64,000 nucleotides of DNA from Vibrio tubiashii ATCC 19109 (GTDB lineage Bacteria; Pseudomonadota; Gammaproteobacteria; Enterobacterales; Vibrionaceae): assembly GCF_000772105.1 (NCBI RefSeq), contig NZ_CP009355.1, forward strand, positions 744,001 to 808,000, written 5' to 3'. The notes below the pieces were generated by a model that was not told where the DNA came from, ran no database searches, and was given only the letters and a program-made list of their open reading frames with translations. Within the stretch, counting starts at the first letter, position 1, and the number at the start of each line of letters is the position of its first letter. Below, piece by piece: positions 34,070 through 44,121 of this stretch. Made by a program: the position numbers and the translations under genes.

Positions 34070-35209
34070 TTATTTGAAGTTAACAAGAGAGTCTCTATTG
34101 AGATCGTGGATACTTTTGGCCCCCGTTAGCGTCATAGCAACACGCATTTCTTTCTCATATAGGTCGAGAAGATTTTCCACACCGGCTTGACCTTGTGCGG
34201 CGAGCGCATAGATAAATGAGCGACCTAGGAGAGTACAATCGGCGCCGAGTGCAAGCATACGGACGACATCAAGACCTGTTCTAATGCCAGAATCGACGAA
34301 GATTTTAAGATCCCCTTTTACTGCGTCTGCGATGGTAGGCAGAGCTTTTGCGGTTGAAAGTACGCCATCTAATTGTCGACCGCCGTGATTCGAGACCACA
34401 ATGCCATCAGCGCCAAAGCTTACCGCATCTTTCGCATCTTGCTCATCAAGGATTCCTTTGATCACCATAGGGCCATCCCAAAATTCGCGAATCCATTCAA
34501 GATCTTTCCACGAAATAGAAGGGTCAAAGTTGTCGCCTAGCCAGCCAATGTAGTCTTCTAATTTGGTAGGTTCTCCGCGATAAGTGGAGATGTTGCCTAG
34601 GTCGTGTGGCTTGCCAAACAATCCGACATCGAAAGCCCAGCTTGGGTGGTGCATCGCTTGGAATACGCGGCGCGCAGCAGCGTTAGGGCCACTCATACCT
34701 GAGTGCATGTCACGGTAGCGAGCTCCCGGTACTGGCATATCAACGGTGAATACAAGCGTTGTAACACCAGCAGCTTTCGCGCGCTCAAGCACATTCTTCA
34801 TAAAGCCGCGGTCTTTCAGCACATACAGTTGAAACCACATTGGGCGCTCAATCGCTGGAACGACTTCTTCAATAGGACAGACCGACACTGTAGACATAGT
34901 GAATGGAATGCCTTTGTTTTCCGCTGCTTTGGCTGCCTGAACTTCACCTCTTCGTGCATACATTCCAGTGAGCCCTACAGGTGCAAGCGCAATTGGCATC
35001 GCAAACTTTTCGCCAAAGATCTCTGTTTCTAGACTCAGATCTTCCATATTGTTTAGTACGCGTTGTTTCAGCGCGATGTCTGCGAGATCTTCGGTGTTTT
35101 TTCTCAAGGTATGTTCACCGTAAGAACCGCCATCAATGTAGTGAAAAAGGAACGGAGGAAGCTTCGCTTTTGCAGCGGCACGATAGTCAGTAGAGGCAGA
35201 GATAATCAT
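34070..35209 (-). CDS. lldD: L-lactate dehydrogenase (FMN, quinone-linked)
   Basis: FMN-dependent alpha-hydroxy-acid dehydrogenase of 379 aa that oxidises L-lactate to pyruvate at the inner face of the membrane and passes electrons to quinone. N-terminal [18 protein letters not shown] and the YIDGGSYGE segment match LldD; the active-site region is [12 protein letters not shown] with the catalytic His, and FVDSGIRTG binds FMN phosphate. It follows lldP on the same strand across a structured 159-base spacer and is probably cotranscribed with it. Confidence 0.94.
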   Translation of the reverse strand: MIISASTDYRAAAKAKLPPFLFHYIDGGSYGEHTLRKNTEDLADIALKQRVLNNMEDLSLETEIFGEKFAMPIALAPVGLTGMYARRGEVQAAKAAENKGIPFTMSTVSVCPIEEVVPAIERPMWFQLYVLKDRGFMKNVLERAKAAGVTTLVFTVDMPVPGARYRDMHSGMSGPNAAARRVFQAMHHPSWAFDVGLFGKPHDLGNISTYRGEPTKLEDYIGWLGDNFDPSISWKDLEWIREFWDGPMVIKGILDEQDAKDAVSFGADGIVVSNHGGRQLDGVLSTAKALPTIADAVKGDLKIFVDSGIRTGLDVVRMLALGADCTLLGRSFIYALAAQGQAGVENLLDLYEKEMRVAMTLTGAKSIHDLNRDSLVNFK

Positions 35210-35277
35210 AAAATCATTCCTAATAGAGTTTTTAGTGCCTTTCTATGAAGGTTTAGTATGGTCGATATCTTAAAAGG

Positions 35278-35355
35278 GAGGCGTCAATACCCACGGTTTT
35301 GCAATCGTTTTCACGTTAGCAGGGGTCTTGTCAGGGGTTAGGGTATTAACGCCTC
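35278..35355 (-). ncRNA. Structured lldP-lldD intercistronic element
   Basis: 15-base arms (35278-35292 with 35341-35355, 14 of 15 complementary; the odd pair becomes G-U on the transcribed minus strand) close a 48-base loop. The position between lldP and lldD, ending 69 bases before the lldD start, suggests an mRNA processing, stability or translation-control element. It lacks a T tract, so it is not a plain terminator. Typed as ncRNA for want of a better class; no independent RNA is claimed. Confidence 0.5.
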
Positions 35356-35368
35356 AAGGGAAATTCTT

Positions 35369-37063
35369 TTAGTTCATTAACGCGTCAGTAATCTGCAAGC
35401 CATAGATAGCGACTAGGCCAATGATGCCCGTTACAACCAAGTAGTAGATGGTAGGGATAATGGTCTTACGCAGAGTTGCTCCTTCGCGTCCAAGCAATCC
35501 TACGGTGGCAGATGCAGCAACCACATTGTGGATAGCGATCATGTTACCGGCAGCAGCACCGACAGCTTGCAATGCGACAACCACGGCACTCGATATGGTT
35601 AGTGTTTGAGCTACTTCGAACTGGAACTGGCTAAACATCATGTTCGACACTGTGTTAGAGCCCGCAATGAAGGCACCAAGCGCACCGACTGTCGCACTAA
35701 GTGCTGGGAATGCCTCACCCACTAAGCCAGCAGCAAAGTTAGCTGTCGTGACTGGCATACTTGCTAGATCAGCTCCGTTGATGCCTGAGTTGATGAAGAT
35801 ACGAACCATAGGGATAGTAAACACCAAGACAAATCCTGCGCCAATCAGTGTTTTACTTGATTCACCAAATGCTTTCGCAAGTGGTGCAATGCTGCGCGAT
35901 TGAAGTAATACCGCTACTAAAGCAACAAACACTAGAATACCACCTGGCAGGTACAGAGGTTGTATGGCCGTGCTAATGCCCGCTTCACCTAAGATATTGC
36001 TAAATGAAAGACTAACGCCACGCAGCATCGCTTTGAATTCAGTACTGACACGGCTAGCGACAAGTACAACAGCGAGCAGTACATATGGAAGCCAAGCTAA
36101 AGCCATGTTCATTGGCTTAGTTTTAGAGTCATCTAAATCGATCTTTAGTGAGCCTAACCATTCAGCAGGCCATTTGTTTTCGTCTTCAAAGTCCCACGTT
36201 GACTTAGGAACTAGGAAGCCACGTTTAGCCGCTGAAACCACAATGGATAGGCCAACTAAGCCACCGATAAGAGAAGGGAACTCAGCACCAAGAAATACAC
36301 CGGTTAATGCGTATGGAATCGTGAAAGAAAGACCTGCAAAAATAGCGAACGGCAAGATGTCTAATCCTTCAGTCCAGCTTCTGTTCTTGCCGAAGAATCG
36401 AGTCAACATCATCGCCATTAGAACAGGGATTAGAGTACCTACACAGGCGTGAATCAAAGCAACGCTGGAGGTAATTTGCTGTAGGTAAGCATCCCACGTT
36501 GAGCCATTAGCGATAAGCGCTTCGCCAATATTATGAGTATCTAACCCTTTGTTAACGCCCACGATAATAGGTGTACCCACCGCGCCGAAGGAAACAGGCG
36601 TTGATTGAATCATCATTCCCATCAATACAGCCGCAAGTGCAGGGAAACCAATAGCGACAAGTAGCGGCGCGGCAATGGCTGCTGGCGTACCAAAACCGGA
36701 AGCGCCTTCAATGAATGAGCCAAAACACCAAGCGATAATAATCGCCTGAACACGTCTATCTGGAGAGATGTTTGTAAAACCGTTTCGAATCGTAGAGATT
36801 GCGCCAGTATGTTTTAAAGTGTTGAGCAAGAAGATGGCACCAAACACAATCCATAGTACAGAGACGGTGATTCCGAGTCCCTGAAATACAGAAGCAAGCA
36901 CCCGGGTTGTTGACATATCCCAAGCGAAGAGGGCGATGACAACGGTTAAACCAAATGCGACTGGCATCGCGCGTTTGGCAGGCCAGTTTAGGCCTACGAG
37001 GAGTATGGCTGCCACCACTATTGGTGAGAAAGCCACTAGGGCAAGTAATGTTTCACTCATTGG
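35369..37063 (-). CDS. lldP: L-lactate permease
   Basis: Inner-membrane lactate:H+ symporter of about 564 aa with 12 or more hydrophobic segments. Family signatures visible: [28 protein letters not shown], and the C-terminal [13 protein letters not shown] with [16 protein letters not shown] chose the ATG at 37063 ([11 protein letters not shown]) with AAAGGA before it; a TTG seven codons upstream is in frame. First gene of the lldP-lldD operon, divergent from a LysR gene. Confidence 0.94.
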   Translation of the reverse strand, partial: PMSETLLALVAFSPIVVAAILLVGLNWPAKRAMPVAFGLTVVIALFAWDMSTTRVLASVFQGLGITVSVLWIVFGAIFLLNTLKHTGAISTIRNGFTNISPDRRVQAIIIAWCFGSFIEGASGFGTPAAIAAPLLVAIGFPALAAVLMGMMIQSTPVSFGAVGTPIIVGVNKGLDTHNIGEALIANGSTWDAYLQQITSSVALIHACVGTLIPVLMAMMLTRFFGKNRSWTEGLDILPFAIFAGLSFTIPYALTGVFLGAEFPSLIGGLVGLSIVVSAAKRGFLVPKSTWDFEDENKWPAEWLGSLKIDLDDSKTKPMNMALAWLPYVLLAVVLVASRVSTEFKAMLRGVSLSFSNILGEAGISTAIQPLYLPGGILVFVALVAVLLQSRSIAPLAKAFGESSKTLIGAGFVLVFTIPMVRIFINSGINGADLASMPVTTANFAAGLVGEAFPALSATVGALGAFIAGSNTVSNMMFSQFQFEVAQTLTISSAVVVALQAVGAAAGNMIAIHNVVAASATVGLLGREGATLRKTIIPTIYYLVVTGIIGLVAIYGLQITDALMN

Positions 37064-37088
37064 TACGTCCTTTACATTCGTCAATCAG

Positions 37089-37102
37089 GACTCTTAAGAG
37101 TC
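37089..37102. promoter_or_regulatory. 14-bp palindrome upstream of lldP
   Basis: GACTCTTAAGAGTC is a perfect palindrome 26 bases upstream of the lldP start. It may be an operator or a leader hairpin. A separate GGGGT/ACCCC hairpin with a following T-rich run lies at 37139-37165 on the + strand. Confidence 0.45.
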
Positions 37103-37215
37103 TCTTAGATTTTATAATTGTGATGCTATTGTTAATTTGGGGTGAATTTACCCCTTTATTTTTTATTGATACAGGGAAATAATGAAAATAATTAATTCCA
37201 AAAGTGACATAATCA

Positions 37216-38115
37216 ATGCGTGCAGATGACTTAATCCTGTTTTCTCAAGTCGTGGAAATGGGCAGTTTTAGCAAGGTGGCTGAGGCAAATAACCTTACAA
37301 ATTCGGTAGTTAGCAAGAGAATTGCCCGATTAGAGGAAGAAATTGGTGTCCAGCTATTATATCGAACAACGCGTAAATTAACGTTAACAGAAGCGGGTAA
37401 AGCGTTAACGCATGGTGCTAAAAATGTGAAGCAAGCCGCTCAAGAGGCTATGGACGCAGTTTCAGGGTTTGGTGAGAACGTGAGCGGCCATATCAAAATG
37501 TCTGTCCCCACCATTTCTGGTGATCTGATATTGGCCGATGCTGTCGCCGAATTTTGCAACTCTCATCCAGGGTTAACGGTCGATATGTCTTTAGATAATC
37601 GATTTGTCGACCTCGTGGAAGGGGGCTATGACTTGGTGATTAGAACAGGCTATCTAGAAGATTCGAGCTTGATCGCAAGGCACATTCTAGATTCTCAATG
37701 GGTAGTGTGCGCGTCACCTTCTTATATAGCCAGAAATAGCAAACCGATAGAGCCGCAAGACTTAGCAAAGCACAACTGTCTTCAATATGCCTACCAAACC
37801 ACGGGTGCGAGCGAATGGGAGTTTAAAGCTGTAGAGGGGAACTACATCGTCAAAGTGACTGGTTCCTTTTCGACGGATAACGCGACCGCACTGAGAAAAG
37901 CCGCCTTAGGTGGTCATGGAATCGCCTATGTACCAAGATGTTTGGTCTATCACGACATACGAAACGGTCAGCTGGTGGATTTGTTTCCCGAGCAGGTTGG
38001 CAAACGGCTTGGAATCTACGCAGTGTACCCATTTACCAGGCAACCACCTAACAAAGTAAAACTACTGATAGAACACATTCGGGCGCGGTACTTGGCGATT
38101 TCTCATTACTTCTAG
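37216..38115 (+). CDS. LysR family transcriptional regulator
   Basis: LTTR of 299 aa. N-terminal winged helix-turn-helix (FSQVVEMGSFSKVAEANNLTNSVVSKRIARLE) and a substrate-binding domain with SGHIKMSVPTISG, a hallmark of the DmlR/YafC-like subgroup. It is transcribed away from lldP, so lldPD is a candidate target, but LldR of the GntR family is the better known regulator of that pathway and the link is inferred from position only. Confidence 0.88.
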   Translation: MRADDLILFSQVVEMGSFSKVAEANNLTNSVVSKRIARLEEEIGVQLLYRTTRKLTLTEAGKALTHGAKNVKQAAQEAMDAVSGFGENVSGHIKMSVPTISGDLILADAVAEFCNSHPGLTVDMSLDNRFVDLVEGGYDLVIRTGYLEDSSLIARHILDSQWVVCASPSYIARNSKPIEPQDLAKHNCLQYAYQTTGASEWEFKAVEGNYIVKVTGSFSTDNATALRKAALGGHGIAYVPRCLVYHDIRNGQLVDLFPEQVGKRLGIYAVYPFTRQPPNKVKLLIEHIRARYLAISHYF

Positions 38116-38130
38116 CCAGTTCAACAAAAG

Positions 38131-38167
38131 AGAGACAAAAAAGCCGACGCTTCCATGCGTCGGCTTT
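38131..38167 (-). terminator. Terminator after the dual ABC ATPase gene
   Basis: Perfect 11-bp stem AAAGCCGACGC/GCGTCGGCTTT (38140-38150 with 38157-38167). On the minus strand the stem is followed by TTTTTGTCTC. It also lies just after the convergent LysR gene. Confidence 0.8.
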
Positions 38168-38199
38168 AGGGTCGGCGGCCAAACCGAACTTATATAAGC

Positions 38200-39822
38200 T
38201 TAGGCTGCTTCGGTGGATTCTTCCAAATCAAATGAGGCAGCGATAAGTTTCTTGGTGTAATCGCTCTTCGGGCTATGGAATATTTCATCAGCAGTACCTT
38301 GCTCCATCACTTCGCCTTTTTGCATCACCAATACGCGGTCTGATAGGGCTTTTACAACACTTAAATCATGGCTAATGAATAAGAAGCCGATGTTGTGTTT
38401 TTTCTGAAGATCCTTAAGCAGATCAATAACCGTTAGCTGGACAGAACGATCAAGTGCCGAGGTCGGCTCGTCTAGCAAGATGAAGGATGGCTCAAGAATC
38501 AGGGCTCGTGCAATGGCGATACGCTGACGCTGACCTCCAGAGAATTCGTGCGGGTAGCGGTTGATAGAGTGCGGATCTAGGCGCACCTCCTCAAGGGCTT
38601 TTCGCGCTCTTGCCATACGTTCTGTGCGAGTCAATTGAGGTTGATGCACGGTTAGCGCTTCCGTGATGATATCGCCAACTGTCATACGTGGCGATAGCGA
38701 ACCATAAGGGTCTTGGAACACCATTTGAATATCTTTTTTCAGTTCAAAGCGCTGTTTCTCAGACAGTTGGCTGATGTCTTGGCCTTTAAACTGGATGTGT
38801 CCAGTTGAAGGTAGTAATCCAATCAGTGCGCGGCCTAGGGTGGATTTACCCGAGCCAGACTCACCTACAATGCCTAAGGTTTCACCTTGTTTTAGCTCCA
38901 ACGAGATCCCTTTAACCGCTTCGAAATATTGGTTACGGTTAGGCAAGAAGTGAGATTTAATTAAGAACTTTACTCGAATATCATCAGCTTTGAGCAGAGC
39001 AGGGGCATCTTCTTCTATAGGGTCTTTACTGCCACTAGGTATGGAGTTGATCAGCATTTGAGTATATTCATGCTTTGGATGAGCAAACAACTCGTCACAT
39101 TGACCTTTTTCCACCACGTCACCTTTACACATTACGATGACTCGATCAGCGAGATGTTTTACAACTCCTAGGTCATGAGTGATGAACAGAATAGACATGC
39201 CCATCTTAGCTTGAATCTCTTTAATAAGGTTCAGCACCTCAGCTTGAACTGTCACGTCTAGAGCTGTCGTTGGTTCATCGGCGATGAGAATATCGGGTTC
39301 ATTGATCAGTGCCATCGCGATCATGATACGTTGTAATTGACCACCGGAAAACTCGTGAGGGTACTTGGTGTAAGCTTGCTGAGGGTTTGGTAAGTGGACC
39401 AAATCGAATAGGTCGAGCACTTTTTGCTTCGCCTGAGAGCGAGTCACGCTTCGGTGACACATAATGGCCTCAGCGACTTGAATTCCAACGCGCATAAATG
39501 GATTGAGAGAGGTCATTGGTTCTTGGAATATCATACCGATACGATCACCACGAATGCTCTGCATGGTTTTTTCTGATTTCTCCAACAGCTCTTCATTTTC
39601 AAACTCAATGCTAGATTGAGAATGAACAATCGCATTATTTGGCAGAAGCTGCATCAAGGCGTTGGTTGATACTGATTTTCCACTACCAGATTCCCCAACG
39701 ATAGCAAGCGTCTCACCTTTTAGCAGATCGAAACTGACATCTTTTACCGCGTCAACAATTCCATCGTTGGTGGTAAAACTTACGGAAAGGTTTCGAACCT
39801 TAAGAATAGGCGTCTGTGACAT
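38200..39822 (-). CDS. Peptide-type ABC transporter, two ATPase domains (YejF-like)
   Basis: Cytoplasmic ATPase of 540 aa with two complete ABC domains. The first has Walker A GESGSGKS, signature FSGGQLQR and Walker B ILIADEPTT; the second has GESGSGKSTLG, FSGGQRQR and FILLDEPTSALD. Domains are joined as in YejF/GsiA of oligopeptide and microcin C importers. No permease or binding-protein gene is present nearby, so its membrane partners must be elsewhere or absent. It follows a TPR-like gene by 13 bases and shares its Fur-box promoter, which suggests an iron-linked role (inferred). Confidence 0.9.
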   Translation of the reverse strand: MSQTPILKVRNLSVSFTTNDGIVDAVKDVSFDLLKGETLAIVGESGSGKSVSTNALMQLLPNNAIVHSQSSIEFENEELLEKSEKTMQSIRGDRIGMIFQEPMTSLNPFMRVGIQVAEAIMCHRSVTRSQAKQKVLDLFDLVHLPNPQQAYTKYPHEFSGGQLQRIMIAMALINEPDILIADEPTTALDVTVQAEVLNLIKEIQAKMGMSILFITHDLGVVKHLADRVIVMCKGDVVEKGQCDELFAHPKHEYTQMLINSIPSGSKDPIEEDAPALLKADDIRVKFLIKSHFLPNRNQYFEAVKGISLELKQGETLGIVGESGSGKSTLGRALIGLLPSTGHIQFKGQDISQLSEKQRFELKKDIQMVFQDPYGSLSPRMTVGDIITEALTVHQPQLTRTERMARARKALEEVRLDPHSINRYPHEFSGGQRQRIAIARALILEPSFILLDEPTSALDRSVQLTVIDLLKDLQKKHNIGFLFISHDLSVVKALSDRVLVMQKGEVMEQGTADEIFHSPKSDYTKKLIAASFDLEESTEAA

Positions 39823-39835
39823 TGTACATCCTTAT

Positions 39836-40330
39836 TTAATTTATAGTGTGTGAGCTTTCCATCGCAGAGTTGTATTGCTTGAGCGTCGAAAAGTAGTGGT
39901 GAGCTTTTTGTACATGTTCAAATTCGAGCATCCACTGGGCACTACGTTGAGCACTACAAAAAGCGCCCATATGACGCAATAAATCCTCACACTGATTTTG
40001 TATGACATGTTGAGTCGCTTGAACCAGATCGAAAGATTCAATCGAGACAAACTGGAGCTGCGCATAGGTTTGGTTTAGCAGGTCGAATGCCCGTTGGTGC
40101 TGACCCATCTTGTTCAGAATCTCTGATTGGGAAACGGCAGCATCGCGTAACCCTGTGACTAAGCAGCTAAATTGGCAGGGCTTTGTCTCATTATCCATCA
40201 GGGCATCTTGCAGATGAGAAGGCAAGTGGCTTAGCACAAGTTCATATAGGTAATGTGCTTCAGGCCAGTGTCCTTGTTCTAGCAATTGCTCTGCTTTTAG
40301 ATAATGTGTCCAGCATTGCTGCAAATCCAT
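39836..40330 (-). CDS. TPR-like cytoplasmic protein, Fur-box controlled
   Basis: Protein of about 164 aa, start at ATG 40330 (GGAG eight bases before; the reading frame runs on upstream but through the regulatory region). It opens MDLQQCWTHYLKAEQLLEQG and continues in amphipathic helices typical of tetratricopeptide-like pairs (WPEAHYLYELVLSHLPSHLQ; GQHQRAFDLLNQTYAQL). It contains six cysteines (Cys6, plus C-F-S-C, C-E-D and C-S-A sites). No known family. It is cotranscribed with the dual ABC ATPase. Confidence 0.7.
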   Translation of the reverse strand: MDLQQCWTHYLKAEQLLEQGHWPEAHYLYELVLSHLPSHLQDALMDNETKPCQFSCLVTGLRDAAVSQSEILNKMGQHQRAFDLLNQTYAQLQFVSIESFDLVQATQHVIQNQCEDLLRHMGAFCSAQRSAQWMLEFEHVQKAHHYFSTLKQYNSAMESSHTIN

Positions 40331-40385
40331 GTCCAAATACTCCGCTCTCAAAATGTTATGCCTATTTAAATGCAATTCATTACCC

Positions 40386-40404
40386 AATGCAAATAATTAT
40401 CATT
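40386..40404 (-). promoter_or_regulatory. Fur box upstream of the TPR-like/ABC ATPase operon
   Basis: The minus strand reads AATGATAATTATTTGCATT, which agrees with the Fur consensus AATGANAATNATTNTCATT at 15 of 16 defined positions. It lies 56 bases upstream of the gene start and overlaps a possible -35 element (TTGCAT) with TTAAAT 17 bases further on. Confidence 0.7.
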
Positions 40405-40533
40405 TAATTGCTATTTAATTTGATACGAATGATTAAAAAGTGAGCGGTTAAACGTGATTTGGCTGTAAGTCACTAAAACTTAAACAAATCTAGCCTAAAC
40501 TAGCTTTATGAGAACAATAACTACAAGGATAGA

Positions 40534-42897
40534 GTGATGACCATTCAAAGACTTGAAGCGAATCAGCTATACCTATCAGCTGAGCTAGAAAAACTACAAA
40601 GCAAGTCGACAAAAGAGTTGGCGCCTATCGATGAGATTGTCGGACAGGAGCGTGCTCAGAAAGCCGTCGAGTTTGCTATGTCGATTAAAGAGAAGGGATA
40701 CAACATCTACGCAATTGGCCAAAATGGATTAGGCAAGCGTACGATGATTTTGCGCTATTTAAATCGCCATCAACATGACGCCGCGGCACTGTTTGACTGG
40801 TGTTATGTCGCCAACTTTGAAGATATTCGAACACCAAAAGTCTTAAAGTTGCCTTGTGGGGTTGGCAGTAAATTCAAACAAGACATTGAAAAACTCATGT
40901 CTAAGCTGGTCAATGCGATGCCATTAGCCTTTGACAACGAGCTGTATTATAGCCGCGCAGATAAGCTGAAAAACCAATTGGCTACTAAGCAAGAAGCCGA
41001 ACTCGCGGTAATCACTAAAGAAGCTAAGTCTAAAGGGATTAGCCTGACCATTACGACTCAAGGCGACTATCAATTTGTTGCGATGAATGGCGAAGAGCTT
41101 CACACAGAAGAGTCGTTTGAAGAGCTGAGCAATAAAGAGCAAGAATACTTTGGTGACACGATTGACGAACTAGAAGTGCAACTGAGAAACATGGTTCGTC
41201 AACTTACTGAGTGGGAAGAAGCCTACACAGAGAAGATTAAAAAGCTCAACGATGAAGTGACGCTAGATGTGATAACCCATTTCATCAAACAGCTTAAGAA
41301 AGATTATTCTGGTTATCCTGCAATTAAGAGTTATCTTACAGAGCTTCAGCAAGACATCGTTGATAATGCAGATATCTTCCTAGAGCAAAGTGCGGAGCAA
41401 GGCGAGGTGGCAACAGCCTCGCTCGACAAGAAATTGCCTCGTCGCTACAAGGTTAACGTCCTTGTAAGCCGTAAAAACGAAGAGTTTCCAATCGTTGTTG
41501 AAGAGAACCCCAACTATCACACCTTATTTGGTTACATTGAAACCGCCACCTTTAAGGGAACGGTATTTACCGATTTCTCTTTGATTCGCCCAGGTAGTCT
41601 GCACAAGGCGAACGGTGGTGTGCTCTTGATGGATGCACAAAAGGTGCTGGAGCAGCCCTACGTATGGGATGGACTTAAACGTGCTCTGCGTGCGCGCCAG
41701 TTGAGTTTCACTTCTCTAGAGAAAGAAGTGACGCTAACAGGTACGGTATCACTTGATCCTGAAGCGATTCCTTTGGATGTGAAAATTATCCTCTTCGGTG
41801 ATTACCGCACCTACCAGTTGCTTCAACACTATGATCCAGAGTTTAGCGAGCTATTCCGAGTAACCGCAGACTTTGAAGATGAGATGACGCGTAATGCTGA
41901 CTCGGAGCTTCAATACGCGAAATTTATTTCCAGTGTGGTGAACGATAACTGCATGCTCCATTGTGATCGCAAGGCCATCGCGCGAATCATTGAGCACAGT
42001 TCGCGTTTAGCAGGCGATCAGAACAAAATCTCACTGCATTCGGCGAATATTGCGAACCTGCTCCGTGAGTCGAACTATGTGGCAAGACAAGCAAACTCCA
42101 ACATGATTCGTTCTAGCCATGTCGAAGAGGCGCTGTCGAACCAAGAATTGCGTGTAAGCCGATTAAAAGACAGCGTGATGGAGAGCTTTATTAACGGAAC
42201 AACCCTCATTCACACTCATGGTCAAGCGGTTGGTCAGGTTAATGCTTTGTCGGTTCTTAGTACCAGTGAGTATATGTTTGGCGCGCCAAACCGGATTACT
42301 GCGACGACCTGTTACGGTGAAGGTGAAGTAATCGATATTGAACGTAGTGTTGACCTTGGCGGTAGTATCCACTCAAAAGGTGTGATGATCCTGACGGCTT
42401 ACTTGTCCTCAGTATTTGGAAAAACGGCGAAAGTCCCGTTAAGTACCACTATTACTTTTGAACAATCATACGGTGGCGTAGATGGAGACAGCGCAAGTAT
42501 GGCTGAATTCTGTGCTGTGGTTTCGGCCTTTTCTAAACAGCCAAACCGCCAAGACATTGCCATCACAGGTTCCATGAACCAGTTTGGTGAATCACAACCG
42601 ATCGGCGGTGTTAATGAGAAGATCGAAGGCTTCTTCGATGTGTGTGAAATCAAAGGGCGTACGAACGAGCAAGGTGTGATTATCCCGCGTTCGAATATGC
42701 ATAATCTGATGTTGCGACCAGACATCGTCAAAGCGGTAGAAAAAGGTGAGTTCCATATCTGGGCAATCGACCATGTGACTGAAGCGATTGAACTCTTCAC
42801 CGGAAAAGCGGCCGGCACGCCGAGTGATGAAGGAAGTTACCCGATTGATACCGTATTTGGTATCGCACAAGCCAAGCTTAACGCATTAAGAAAATAA
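40534..42897 (+). CDS. LonB-type AAA protease (S16 family)
   Basis: ATP-dependent serine protease of 787 aa related to YcbZ/LonH. N-terminal region with Walker A-like GQNGLGKRTM (about 65), then an inserted coiled region (about 170-290, Lys/Glu rich), an AAA core, and a C-terminal S16 protease domain. The catalytic dyad is Ser in GGVDGDSASMAEF (about 653) and Lys in NEKIEGFFDVC (about 695). The Walker A has R-T where canonical Lon has T-L, a variation seen in this family. Soluble cytosolic enzyme, monocistronic with a terminator. Role in stress proteolysis is inferred from family. Confidence 0.9.
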   Translation: MMTIQRLEANQLYLSAELEKLQSKSTKELAPIDEIVGQERAQKAVEFAMSIKEKGYNIYAIGQNGLGKRTMILRYLNRHQHDAAALFDWCYVANFEDIRTPKVLKLPCGVGSKFKQDIEKLMSKLVNAMPLAFDNELYYSRADKLKNQLATKQEAELAVITKEAKSKGISLTITTQGDYQFVAMNGEELHTEESFEELSNKEQEYFGDTIDELEVQLRNMVRQLTEWEEAYTEKIKKLNDEVTLDVITHFIKQLKKDYSGYPAIKSYLTELQQDIVDNADIFLEQSAEQGEVATASLDKKLPRRYKVNVLVSRKNEEFPIVVEENPNYHTLFGYIETATFKGTVFTDFSLIRPGSLHKANGGVLLMDAQKVLEQPYVWDGLKRALRARQLSFTSLEKEVTLTGTVSLDPEAIPLDVKIILFGDYRTYQLLQHYDPEFSELFRVTADFEDEMTRNADSELQYAKFISSVVNDNCMLHCDRKAIARIIEHSSRLAGDQNKISLHSANIANLLRESNYVARQANSNMIRSSHVEEALSNQELRVSRLKDSVMESFINGTTLIHTHGQAVGQVNALSVLSTSEYMFGAPNRITATTCYGEGEVIDIERSVDLGGSIHSKGVMILTAYLSSVFGKTAKVPLSTTITFEQSYGGVDGDSASMAEFCAVVSAFSKQPNRQDIAITGSMNQFGESQPIGGVNEKIEGFFDVCEIKGRTNEQGVIIPRSNMHNLMLRPDIVKAVEKGEFHIWAIDHVTEAIELFTGKAAGTPSDEGSYPIDTVFGIAQAKLNALRK

Positions 42898-42903
42898 AAC
42901 GAC

Positions 42904-42932
42904 AAGAGCCCCGGACAAAGGGGCTCTTTTTT
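42904..42932 (+). terminator. Terminator after the LonB-type gene
   Basis: Stem AAGAGCCCC/GGGGCTCTT (42904-42912 with 42920-42928) followed by a run of T. Confidence 0.9.
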
Positions 42933-42967
42933 ATCTATCTAAGTCTGCATAAACCAGCAATCGGAAA

Positions 42968-43966
42968 TTAAAGTTCTAACACTTCGTTTCCTGAAGGTAC
43001 GCCTTTAGCAAACGCGTCTACATTGCCGAGCGTTGTTTCTGCAATATTGCCAAGCGCTTCATTGGTTAAGAAAGCTTGGTGACCGGTGAATAAGACATTG
43101 TGGCAAGCCGACAAGCGACGAAAAACGTCGTCAACAATCACATCGTTAGATTTATCTTGGAAGAAGAGCTCTTTCTCATGCTCGTAAACATCAAGGCCAA
43201 GCGCGCCGATTCGTCCGCGTTTCAAAGCTTCAACCGCTGCTGCTGAATCGAGTAAACCACCGCGACTGGTATTAACGATCATAACGCCATCTTTCATTTG
43301 CTCGAAAGCCGTTTCATCAAGTAGGTGATAGTTTTCTTCCGACATCGGGCAGTGCAGAGTAATGATGTCGCTCTGCTCAAATAGTTCTTGTTTAGAAACA
43401 TACTTGGCTCCAAGTTCGAGAGCGATCGGATTCTCATACGGATCGTGACATAAAAGCTCCATCCCTAAGCCTTTTAAAATACGCATTGTTGCAATGCCAA
43501 TTTTACCAGTACCAATCACGCCTGCCGTTTTACCAAAGAAGTTAAACCCAACTAGGCCTTCTAGGTTGAAGTTAGCATCTCGGGTTCTTTGGTAGGCTTT
43601 ATGAAAACGACGGTTTAGGCTCATCATTAAGCCAACTGTGTGCTCTGCGACAGATTCTGGCGAATAAGCAGGAACGCGAACCACCTGAATACCAAGTCGT
43701 TTCGCGGCTTCTAAGTCGACGCGATCAAACCCAGCGCAGCGCATTGCGACCATCTTTACGCCTTGTTGTGATAACGCTTCAAGGACTGGTGCCGAAAGAT
43801 CATCATTAACGAACGCGCAAACAACTTGACAGTCATGAGCCATCTTTGCGGTTTTTCGAGTTAACGGGAAATCGTGGAAGTGAAGGTTAAAACCATAAGC
43901 TTGGTTAACTTTCGAGAAAGATACTTCGTCGTAAGACTTAGAGCTAAACACAGCGACATCTATCAT
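42968..43966 (-). CDS. ldhA: D-lactate dehydrogenase (fermentative)
   Basis: NAD-dependent D-2-hydroxyacid dehydrogenase of 332 aa that reduces pyruvate to D-lactate. Start at ATG 43966 with GAGAGG five bases before it; upstream in-frame sequence is non-coding. Rossmann motif VIGTGKIGIATM, substrate Arg in NTSRGGLLDS, Glu in GLDVYEHE and catalytic His in FTGHQAFLTNEAL match LdhA. It is monocistronic; together with lldP/lldD 6 kb away it links the region to lactate metabolism. Confidence 0.92.
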   Translation of the reverse strand: MIDVAVFSSKSYDEVSFSKVNQAYGFNLHFHDFPLTRKTAKMAHDCQVVCAFVNDDLSAPVLEALSQQGVKMVAMRCAGFDRVDLEAAKRLGIQVVRVPAYSPESVAEHTVGLMMSLNRRFHKAYQRTRDANFNLEGLVGFNFFGKTAGVIGTGKIGIATMRILKGLGMELLCHDPYENPIALELGAKYVSKQELFEQSDIITLHCPMSEENYHLLDETAFEQMKDGVMIVNTSRGGLLDSAAAVEALKRGRIGALGLDVYEHEKELFFQDKSNDVIVDDVFRRLSACHNVLFTGHQAFLTNEALGNIAETTLGNVDAFAKGVPSGNEVLEL

Positions 43967-44121
43967 AAAAACCTCTCTAAGGTATTGAAGGAGAGTAACG
44001 ACGCCTATTGAATACTGAATTAGAAAGAAAATAAACCATGAATTTACTGAGGCTATATCCAAGTTGCGCCAATAGTTAAATTATTGATATATATTAGATT
44101 CGACAAGGAACGGAGAAAAAT

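Noticed and set aside
35964..36452. 162-codon + strand ORF antisense to lldP
   Set aside because: Entirely inside the certain lldP gene; its sequence is the mirror of hydrophobic codons, with no ribosome site.
42399..42818. 139-codon minus-strand ORF inside the LonB-type gene
   Set aside because: Antisense to the S16 catalytic domain; no independent evidence of coding.
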